Shown here one piece after another: positions 10,973-20,597 of a stretch of DNA of 64,000 nucleotides. The stretch spans positions 62,001-126,000 of the forward strand of contig WIXG01000116.1 of NCBI GenBank assembly GCA_009869945.1, given 5' to 3'. Source of the stretch: Mesaphorura yosii (lineage: Eukaryota; Arthropoda; Collembola; Poduromorpha; Tullbergiidae). Position 1 is the first letter of the stretch, and the number at the start of each line of letters is the position of its first letter. Under the pieces are notes generated by a model. It did not search any database. It saw nothing but the letters and a program-made list of their open reading frames with translations, and was not told the origin of the DNA. A program made the translations under genes and the position numbers.

Positions 10973-11987
10973 AAGAATACATCACAGCACCTTAAACAGC
11001 TCAACGCAGTGAATTGTGAAATAGTCGGTCATTTTTATACATTAAACGAGTAAATTAATTATTTAACACGATTTCTTTATCCTAAAAAAGGCTAATAAAT
11101 CATATACGTGGAATAAAGAAAGCAAGTGATTAAAACCTTGAACTCATTAGTGACCTCATGAATCTTGTGCTTCATTTCCGTCGAACGCCCGGTTCGGTGG
11201 GTCGATTTCCGGAACAGTCAGGTCAGAATTACATGAAACCTAACGCGGGCATAAATATCTCACACAGAGATCGGTTTCCAACCAAGGGATTCGAGACGTC
11301 AAAACACTTTTGTCAGGCCTGGGCGGAGTAGTGAGTTTTCCAGAAGGTTTCAAATTCCCAACAATGTTCTACAATTATTTAAGGTGAAGGGTGCCAAGAT
11401 GATGTGATGCCGTGCAAAACTCTAGTAAATAACTCAAATTCCCAGATTGATTGTGAGTTTTCACACGGTCATTATTGTAGTCATATAACAGTGCCAACTG
11501 TGAGCTATTCAGCGCGGCGCGGCACGGCGCATGCGCGTATGCGTGCCGATCGAATGTCGAACGTTCACAGTTGCACTTGCGCAAGACGTTGCCCAACATT
11601 CCGAGTGTTCTTCACGCGTCTCGCAATTCTCACGACCGTGCGCAAATTAGACGCGTGAACGGTGATCTTTCGTGACATTCAACTGCATTGAGGCGTTTAT
11701 CCACGTCCTTGGCCCTGACCGAATTCTAATTTTTGTTGTTTCCTAGATCGTGATAGCATGAATGACGGCTTGTAGTACAGTTAGCGCTGATTGGATGTGT
11801 GTGGCACTTCCTACTTTGGCAGTACACGTCATAGACTATCTCTCTCTGCATCTCACACGTCACACATTCTGTTAGTTTCTAGGAAAGGCGAGCAGTTGAA
11901 GTTCTTATTTTCCTTCGACCGGATCAGTGCACGCGTCAGTGCAGCCTCAAGAACAGTGATTTCTAAATTCCGCGCTAGGCTTCCCAC
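10973..11987. other. Intergenic region and 5' UTR of the second terpene-synthase-fold gene
   Basis: Contains the prenyltransferase 3' UTR (AATAAA at 11094-11099) and then a region with a GC-rich island around 11510-11545, described separately. No further gene is supported. Confidence 0.5.
11527..11536. promoter_or_regulatory. NRF-1-like palindrome GCGCATGCGC
   Basis: A perfect 10-base palindrome in a CG-rich patch, about 450 bases upstream of the ATG at 11988. It matches the core bound by NRF-1 in vertebrates and its insect relative. This is only a sequence match; it suggests a promoter island for the downstream gene or an unannotated first exon. Confidence 0.35.
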
Positions 11988-13076
11988 ATGGCGACTGTTC
12001 CGTTCAATTATGGAAAAATTCAACATCCGACTTATGGAGAGGCGACTGTCACAGGCGAACTTCAATTCGTGTTGCCTCCTGAAAAGTACAAGTACCCAGC
12101 CATCCTAAACGAACCGGACAAGCTGAAGGAAGTCGTTAAGAAGATCTTTCCTACATGCCGGGAGTTGTGGCCGGAATTACTGGATGAAGAAATCAAAGAA
12201 AGGGTGGAGAAGTTTGCGCTAGCCACAGCATTCGTTTTGCCCACGGGCTTGGAGGACGAGCCGGCAAGATTAATAATTTTCTCGCACATATTGCGGGCAA
12301 CTTTCGTGGAATTTGTAAACTCAAACATTTTGGAGGATCCTGACCTACAGGCCGAAGAAGGAGGACCTGCCATGTCGTACAAGGACTTGCTGGGACGTAT
12401 GAAGACTACTGAGCTCAACAATGAAGGCATCGAGAACGCAATTGACGAGATTCCGGCTGTTCTCCCTGAAATCTCGAATCTCAAGAATTTTATCACTAAA
12501 CTTCACACGCAAATGAAGGCACTGCTCCCGGATGCACTCGAAAAGGTGTCGTACGAATCCAGAGTCACGATGCTTCAGGACATTTCTGCAATTTTCATTG
12601 TCAGAGAAATGGAGCAAAGTGGACGCAACTTTTCGTACACTACCCGTGTTGACTTTGACCGGTACATGCAAGGAGTGAAGTCCCAAATAGAATTCCATGC
12701 CATTTGCCTCGAAATTCACCTTACAGCTGATATCCGGAATGACATCCTGTTCATCACGTTGACAAATAATTTTGTGGATATCGTCATGTTTGTGAATTGT
12801 CTTCTCACGCTCCCGAAGACAATTCAGTCCGGGGAAGATGTTGGACCGATAATGCATTTGGTTCAACAAAAACTTACGTTGGAAGAAGCATTAACGCAAG
12901 TGAAAGAATGGCTCAAGGAATCGTACCATGACTACCGCCTCACCGTGGACAAACTGCATGAGGTTTATGGTGAAGATGAAAACATCGCCAAATACATTCA
13001 ACTTCTTGGATACTTTCTGGATGGCTCAACTCATCGATACAAGACTATGAAGCAATGGGCCTTGAACATGGAGTAA
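11988..13076 (+). CDS. Terpene-synthase-fold protein lacking catalytic motifs
   Basis: A single exon of 362 residues. It aligns by eye with the active synthase at 5215-6601: a shared helix at about 90-113, a late segment NNFVDIVMFVNCLLTLPK (260-277) in the place of the NSE triad, and a C-terminal GYFLDGSTHRY (341-351) that parallels YLDGTTYWS of the other gene. Every catalytic position has changed: the DDxxD site reads FVEFV (about 106-110), the sensor Arg region reads YMQGVKSQ (226-233), the NSE triad keeps only one Asp (264), and the RY pair aligns with QW. The fold seems retained while Mg2+ and diphosphate binding are lost, so a non-catalytic role (binding, scaffolding, regulation) or a very divergent chemistry is likely. 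It is convergent with the TPP2 gene, 190 bases away. Identification is by paralogy and is moderate. Confidence 0.55.
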   Translation: MATVPFNYGKIQHPTYGEATVTGELQFVLPPEKYKYPAILNEPDKLKEVVKKIFPTCRELWPELLDEEIKERVEKFALATAFVLPTGLEDEPARLIIFSHILRATFVEFVNSNILEDPDLQAEEGGPAMSYKDLLGRMKTTELNNEGIENAIDEIPAVLPEISNLKNFITKLHTQMKALLPDALEKVSYESRVTMLQDISAIFIVREMEQSGRNFSYTTRVDFDRYMQGVKSQIEFHAICLEIHLTADIRNDILFITLTNNFVDIVMFVNCLLTLPKTIQSGEDVGPIMHLVQQKLTLEEALTQVKEWLKESYHDYRLTVDKLHEVYGEDENIAKYIQLLGYFLDGSTHRYKTMKQWALNME

Positions 13077-13265
13077 TAGCGTTTAACATAAACATTTAAT
13101 CATTTAGACGGGTGACAAGAAATCATTTTATTTGCATGTGATACCAGTTCGGGAAGTTTAGTATAAATAATTATTGGAAGTATTTAGCTACTATTTGTAA
13201 ATTACTTAAGTACAAACCAAACTGCAACCTGTCTGTCGTCATTTGTTCCAAAATCTCAAGACAAA

Positions 13266-16200
13266 TTAAAACAAACGAAAATCTTTCACACAAGTTTTTA
13301 AATGAAGGTTGCTCTGCCAAAGCCAGGACCCGTGCTTCCAGCCTAGCTTCCTGAAAATGTCAAGAATTTTTTTGTCTTTTTCGACTGATTCGTCTGATTT
13401 TAGAAGATATTTCAACGCTCGACCGTAGTGTTCATGTTGAATTGCGTGCTTTATTGTCAATTCCACAACCTGAGAAAAACAAGACCATAAAATAAAGCAT
13501 TCATAGTTGACTGGTCTTGAGACATTGCAATTTTACCTTTGCATCAGCAGGATCATAAAATGAACACACTTGTGCCCAGCACTCGTCAACTTGCTCATCC
13601 AACAAAAGTCCTTTCTTCACCATTGCGTCAGCGAACGCGCTTCTACTTCTCTCCATTAGCGATTTTACTTTAGGATTTGCGTCCACGTTCTTGCTTCCAA
13701 AGTATTGTAGCAGAGTGTTCTTGTCAATCAGTGACGTAATCTTGTCAAATAACTGACACATTTCGGCGTTAATTTCCTCTTTCTTCTTCTCATCGAGCGT
13801 GCTGTCTTTCTTCTGCGTTTCAAGCACAAGCAGCCGAGTGGTGAGCACATTTATGTAGTTCGGGTACGCGACTAAAAGTTCTTTATACAAATTAAGCGAT
13901 TCTTCTGGGTCTAATTTTGTCATCCAGGACAATTTTATGTCGCGCATCTGATCCATTAAATCTTCCTTTGACTTTTCCGTTGAAGAGGAAGATGATTGTT
14001 TTAACTTCGGCGGTGCTTCGGGCAAAATCAGCTGGACAGGAGTTCCGCCTTTCTTTTCGTCCTTTTGCAGTGTAAGCGTGCCCGACAAGAAATGAGTCGA
14101 CAGTGCACATGGTAGCTGCTTCAGGGTTCTACAGAATTCCAGTTTATAAGTTCACAAACACCTTCAAAGTATGTGCTAATTACACTCTTACTTGTCCGAC
14201 ATGAAGGAACCCAAAAATATAGAAAATGGGGTGTTTCGTTTCACTGTCGCAGTCCAGCCCGTGCCTTTCTTAACTGACCCGCATTGCACATCATGCAACG
14301 ATTGATAAACTGGAAGCGCAATATTTGTTGCCAGTTTGAAACTGATTGTGAGCGGTAGAGTTGGTACTTGACTGTCCCCTTGAAAATTTCCTGTACCATT
14401 GCTGTTCATGAACTTTTCCAGGATTTCTCGCTTCTCATGGCGAACATGAAAGCGTAGCGTGTATTCACCTTTTTCTACTTTCGCGGACCTGTCATATTTC
14501 AAGTTGAATTAAATTATTAATGATGTTAAACCATAGTATTTATGTGATATTCACCAGTTCTGCGGGTAAGCATCGCCAGAGCCTATGTATCGTTTGAAAT
14601 TGTCGAAAAGCAGCCACAGTTGTGACTCATATTCGCCTTCATACAACGTGGAACTGAGCAAGGTGCTGCAAAAACAAGGAGAGGCGATCATCTCTATACT
14701 GCGATCTTGTAGACTTCTAGATTCGCGCATACCAGTTAACTTGGATCGTGGATGGTTTAGTGACTGTGAAGTTGTACGTTGATACAAGTTCGTAGGTGAC
14801 TCTCGAGTTAGGAAACGAGTCACGAGGAGAATTCAAGCCGTTTAGCTTCATTGAGACTGGCCTGTGAATTTGAATTTAACAGATTGTAATTTCGTTAGGA
14901 TTGGCAGGTGGCATTAACACATACCTCAAAACGCAAACTTGATTTTTGAGCACAAGAGTTGGTGAAATTTCCTCACTTTGGAAATGTGTGAGTAAAGATA
15001 TTTTGTAATACGATTCCACAGCTGAATAGGAAATGGTGCTGGGAGTGTGATCCATGGCTAACGACTTGAAAGTTATCGATGAGTTGATTATCACCGATTC
15101 TTTTGGTTCCGCCCACCATCTTCCAATTACAACTTCCATCACTTTCTCATCCTACATCAGATATTAACCAGCTCGTGAAACTAACCCCTTTCGGGTATTA
15201 CATGGAGGATGCTACTAAATTCTTACCAAAACTTTAAACGTCTGCACTGATTCTTCTCCAGCAGCTAGTAGTACGATCTTGTAAAACTCCTCCGTTTTGC
15301 ATGACTGGCCAGGAACAAGAATCATGGTGTGAATATTCATTCTGACGTTTCTTGTGGAGGTATTTTTCAAGGTGAGACCTAAAAGTGAATAATTTATCAA
15401 CTTTGTCAGCTAGAAATGACAGGAGTTAAAATTCTACTATTCCATCTTTTTACTTACTTCCTTGCGTGGCCCCACGCGGGACGACTAAAAAGTATCGCTT
15501 CAATAGCCCAGGTTCGTAGGTTACTGGCGGAAAGTCAAGCGCCTTTGTGTTGGGAGTCAGAATGTGTGGAACGATGGCTGTTGCATGAAGGGAGAAGACA
15601 GCGCCGCGACCAATATCTTGCGAATCGAACGCATCAATTCTGTAATTATGAAGGCAAAGTGCATTGTGTTAAGTTCAAAATTAGCATTCATTCAGTGCTA
15701 TTGTGTCTGTCACTCACCTCGCATGATGCACACCGCTAGCAAGCCCGTCAAGATCAAGTCGAACCGTAAATGTGCGCTGTATATTCGATAGGTCCAAGAA
15801 TGTTGGCGGAAGGCACCACGATGCACTGCTCACCAGTGTTAAGTTGAGCCGAAATTTAAGCTTAATCTCCGAATCTTTTCAAGTCAAGTAGTAAGGTTAG
15901 TTGCCCAATAAGCAATCACCTAAAAGTGAATTACCTATGTTGTCACTATCCAGGAAGATTGGCTCAATCGTGACGCTGAATTCCCTTTGTGTATTCGTGT
16001 TTGCATCTCGCACATAAATTCCCTTTGCATTTCCGCCAACAACTATCTCAAACCTCACATCTCTCTCGGGCGCATTTGAATATAGTGACAATTTTTCTAT
16101 CAATGGTTCGACCTACACGAAATTTGGGTTCTTATAATAATTGTTATTGCCATTTCAATTAGCAGGAATTGTTTCATTTTCTCGTACCTGAATGAGACCA

Positions 16201-18494
16201 GCACCAACCGAAAAAGCATCCATACCATCAATTCGGCTTGCACTATTTTCAATTGCTCTTTTGAGACTAAATGGAGAGTATGATATACCCTCTCTTTTGG
16301 CCACGCACAAAGCCAATGCTGAAATTGGAATCAATGCATTTGTAATGGATGATCACGAGAGTCAGTTGTATTGTATAAATTATTCACCTATAACGCCAGA
16401 AACGTGAGGAGCTGCCATACTGGTTCCATTCATAAGTTGGCTGTTTCTGAGCGTGAAATTGGGCACGGATGTAATCGCACCGCCAGGAGCAGACACCTAC
16501 ATGCCAAATACTTGCATAGGAATATCGCTGCTAAAACCAGTTTCAGGTATGGAAATGCACTCACTGTTACTCCAATATCACCTGTGGAAGGAAGTTTATC
16601 ATTATATCGTTTGCACCTCAATTAATACAGCATGTTGGGAAAGGCAAATGCACATACCGTCGAGCGTTGGACCTCGACTGGACCATGTAAAGGGCATAGA
16701 CGGCAACTTGTCCCGCAAACTGTATTCACTAAAGCACATTTCCGGCGAGACGTACGCACCAGCACCAATCACACAGTTTGAACAAATCCAAGGAGGAGTC
16801 CCGACAGTTGAGAGTGCTGGCCCGTGGTTACCAGCACTTGCCACCCAACTCACGCCATACTTTTCCACCGTCTCACGAATAAGCTGACCAATACGACTGA
16901 AATTATGTCAGGCACAAGTTGGTAAAAGGCTGTTAATTGCATTCATTCTAATACGTATTATCCTCACCCATTGTTACCCCAATGTGCATGTTCTCCATAG
17001 CTCATATTAATAACATCGACGCGCTTGTTGTTTTTGGTAATGAAAGCAATCGCTCGGCTTATCGCGGTTCCAGTTTCCATTGTGTCTAACCGGCCGTCGC
17101 CAATTGTCAACGAGATTATTTGCGCACCCTAAATCATCGTCCACAGCTGGTATTAACTTCCGTGCTCAATATAGAAATAGGAAAGAAAAGCAAGATTCCT
17201 ACCGGCGCGACACCATTCATGATTGGGTTATCCTCAAAATAAGCTGCTGCAATGGATGAGACGTGCGTGCCGTGGCTGCCGCAAATTCCCACAATTTCCA
17301 ACCGATTTCCATCTTCCCAGACATTTACACTTATAGTCATCTTATCTTCCGGGGTCAGTTCAATCCAATCTTGATTGTACTTGTACTCTTCTAGCAATTT
17401 AACATTGGCCACACCAGCATGATCAATAATTAAGGCGACTTTCCATCGCTGCGTTGCTGAGTTTTGAAAAAGTACGCAATCAATGATATCTCCCCAGTCT
17501 TTGTACTTCTTCTCCATGATATCCAGAGCCTGTGGAACAGAGGAAGTTTCAAGTCAAATGCCAAATCCATCAGGAGTGCAGAGAAAAGTTGGACCCTTCC
17601 CAACTTCTTTAGTTGAGAAAGTTGGACAGACGGCCTCACCTCAATTTTTGCTTCCGCTTCCTCCTTTTCCAGCTTTTCCTTATCAGAAACGCCTGAACCT
17701 GGCGGCGGAGCAAGCACGGACACTTCTGAATTTGCACTCAAGCTGTTTTCGCTTTCAGGGTTCGAGGTGAAAGCGTCCGGACTGCTTGCATTGTCTCCTC
17801 CCACAATTGCCGTTGACGGTGGGCTTCCATTCTCGCTGTTGTTCAATGCAACTGTCGACGGAGATCCAGTAGGAAGCGACAGGATAGCATTGGTGGCATT
17901 GCTAGTAGCTAATCGGTGGTGCGGATCCCAGTTGGCATCCTTCCGCTTCTTCTCAAGTCTTTCTTTGAGTTTTGGCGTGTACAATTCAAACAGCGGTTTA
18001 ATGCCTATTAAAAACATGCCAAGATTTAAACCCTAGTCCTCAATTCAGATTCGGTATTTTAAATTGTACACCGTACACGTACCACAGTGATATTTTCCCG
18101 TGCTATTAAGAGTAGCCCATTCTTGTGGAATTTTAATTTTTATACCACTGGCAAGCTCCAAGTATCCGTCTGCATCCGTTGAGTTCACAGTGGAAGTGTC
18201 CACGTCTCCAGATCCACTGCAATCGTACCTCTCAATGACTTTTGGCAGCCCTTGACTAGTTACCTATCAAAATTACGGCGTGAAATGAAAACCTCCTTCT
18301 ACTCACTACAAGATTGCCAACCCAGCTGATATGCGGCTGAAACTTACTCGTAAGCCTGGCGCGGCAGGATCTACTCCCGAGTCCATGATGGCAATAATTG
18401 TTCCTCGTCCATCATCTTCTGGCCTCTTCGACAAAAACGAGAGAATGCCCGTTTCTCGTTTCGGTGTTAAACACCCGAGTGGAAAAGGTTCCAT
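13266..18494 (-). CDS. TPP2: Tripeptidyl peptidase II
   Basis: Nineteen exons close in frame to 1301 residues (human about 1250): 18348-18494, 18083-18263, 17640-18004, 17203-17529, 16968-17128, 16658-16896, 16565-16581, 16388-16496, 16188-16318, 15935-16112, 15718-15874, 15458-15639, 15227-15378, 14925-15151, 14733-14861, 14555-14665, 14192-14488, 13537-14128, 13266-13469. It is a giant cytosolic serine peptidase of the subtilisin family that removes tripeptides from N-termini of proteasome products. The triad is visible: Asp in [11 protein letters not shown] (D38), His in [12 protein letters not shown] (about 317) and Ser in [12 protein letters not shown] (about 505), with the oxyanion Asn in [13 protein letters not shown]. 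Start ATG at 18492-18494 fits the family's EPFP N-terminus. The 5'-most coding exon reaches back to 18559. A minus-strand poly(A) signal lies at 13127-13132. Confidence 0.95.
16565..16581 (-). other. TPP2: 17-nt microexon of TPP2
   Basis: Bounded by CACAG upstream and GTGAGT downstream on the minus strand. Joined to the preceding exon (ending in phase 1 at 16658) it encodes G-D-I-G-V-T, exactly bridging the family's loop before VSAPGG and the catalytic Ser. Skipping it would shift the frame just ahead of the active-site serine. Confidence 0.85.
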
Positions 18495-19004
18495 TTAGAA
18501 GCAGCTGCCCAACAACAGCAGTGAAATGGACGATGTGTAGCTGCAGCTGGGTTTAATGCCTACGAAAATAAGTTATCAATATCATTCCAGATTCTCCCAT
18601 GTATACGACTTGACCATTGATCGCATGTTCAATGAAGTAATGGGCTATGAAGCTTCAAGTAAAAAAATATACCTTGAATAGAAGTGCCTTCACTTTCACC
18701 TTCCAAATTGCAATCAAATTCACCGATTGTTGTTGAGGCAGCTTGAAATGGTACGCATTCACCAGTCTTGAGTCTTGCTCAATTTCAACTCGAACTCATA
18801 GTTCTTACCAACTCATCATGACTTACTACATCTACATGGTAGAAAGCTGCTGTGCTGTTGTACAGAAAACTCTCAAATTTCGCGCACAATGATACAGAAT
18901 CTGCCGAGACAAGCTTCTTGTAGTGCGATACATTTTGCACGCGTTTGTATATTTCCAAATCGTTGAATTCCTTATCCGAATTCCGGTTGTAATCCAAATA
19001 AACT
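18495..19004 (-). CDS. Small secreted-type protein, 5' end unresolved, ends against the TPP2 start codon
   Basis: Three phase-compatible exons can be joined on the minus strand: about 18827-19004, 18673-18766 and 18495-18559. The encoded part (about 110 residues) includes LDYNRNSDKEFNDLEIYKRV, N-glycosylation-type NVS and NST sites, several cysteines, and a hydrophobic end SISLLLLGSCF resembling a GPI-anchor signal. The stop TAA (18495-18497) is followed immediately by the TPP2 ATG (18492-18494), within the same exon. No family is recognised. An additional 5' coding exon with more cysteines may lie near 19140-19311, but the junction is not resolved. Alternatively these are TPP2 5'-UTR exons that are open by chance; continuous frame across two introns argues mildly against that. 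Confidence 0.35.
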
Positions 19005-20597
19005 CTAATCAGGTTAGATTGATGTCGTTAATTCGCAAGGATGAGATGCTTCAAGTTTCAAGTTTGTGTGCATGCACGACTTGTTAGCCTTTGAGAATTG
19101 TGAATATTTGACAATAATTGTCAAACCATATAAGAAGGTTTACACGGGCAGTGACATTGAAAGTACAAGTGCATGAAGATGAAATGCATTTAATCAGTAA
19201 TCCGATCGGTAGATTGTAACTTTTTGAATATTGAGCTTTGTGGGAATCATAAAATCGCTGCGCTGCTGGCTCAAATTGTTTTACTTCTGTATGGGCTATC
19301 TCATTTAGCACAAGCGAATTTCATTCCGGTGCGGCGTAAGCATTGGCTAGTCCATCGAGGAGCATATTTTCCCTACAAATTATCAGTTTCAATTCACACG
19401 CATGAATTACAATGCATCAACTTTGCTGAGGTGGTTTTTACAAGGTATAAGGTAGCTACTCCAAGATGCAAGTCAATTATTCCAGTAGTTAAGAAAGTTG
19501 CAGCCTGCAAAGTTTAATGAAGTAATCACCCTTCATCTATCCATGATTCATGACAGGACGGCTGACGGATGGCACATATTCGCGATTCGCGTCTCAAAGT
19601 AGTTCTCCAGGTCCCAAATCCAAAAGTCGTGTCACGACTTTTTTTCTTGCACTGCATGCAAAACATATTAACCTTTTGTGTTTGCTCGTTCCGTGAAGGT
19701 CACGGTAGTTTAGCTTTAGCAAGCAAGATAAGCCCACTAATCTAATAAGTCGACTTTTGCGATACTAGCATCACTATCCCGTTCTTTATTAACTTAACTC
19801 CAACAACTTCTGGCGTCTCGCATGATACGAGTCAGTTTTTGTCAGAATCATTATGTGAATGGTCCAAAAGGGAATTCAATAAGACGGCTGTTGTGATATA
19901 ACCATAACCATCGTAGTAGCTGTAGAGGAGAAGGTCAGTGAGAAAATAAAAGAACACGGTTACTTCTTACTGTTTCTTGCTGCATTATTCGTGTTGGCTC
20001 AACTGCACATAAAATTCAAACTAAATCCTTCCTCCAATCCGTCCAGCTGCTTATTTATTGAAGATTTGACTTAGGTTTTATTTCTTTCGTGCTTGTCTAT
20101 AGACTCACTCGTTCAGTATCTTCTATCTCTATCTCTCTGCGCCTGCCATTTCAATTTCATCTTATTTTTGTTACATATTTGTACGGTACACGCGTGTGAA
20201 TTGGGAATTGCAATTTTCTGCTGAGCGTGCTGTGCTCTCAAATGGTACAATGTGTTAACTTTGCAATCTGGTTATGTCAACTCTATAAATACATCAACAT
20301 CACTTCAATATTAGCCTCTGCATCCAGTAGGAGCCTGTTTTGTGTACAGTCATTTTTCTTATTTGGTGTTGAATACTTGAGTAGAATGGACGGATGAACA
20401 TTTTTCGTTTCACGGGCATTTCGTGTGTGTCACCGCATACCGCATCGCATCACCGACAAGTGATAAGCTCGATTTCAAGTACACACTTGTAGCATTATTT
20501 GATTGAGTTCGTGATTTCAAGCCTGTGATGCAAGTGACTGTAGAATAGATTCGCAAAATAGTACGCATATTTAAGTTGGTAAAGTCTGATTTACAAA
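19005..20597. other. Divergent intergenic region upstream of E-Syt
   Basis: Possible 5' exon of the small minus-strand gene near 19140-19311. Otherwise no gene, RNA or repeat is evident. The last part should hold the E-Syt promoter and 5' UTR. Confidence 0.4.

Noticed and set aside
19224-19517. Plus-strand ORF with a signal-peptide-like start
   Set aside because: It begins at TTG rather than ATG, and no ATG precedes the hydrophobic run; it overlaps a better minus-strand candidate exon.
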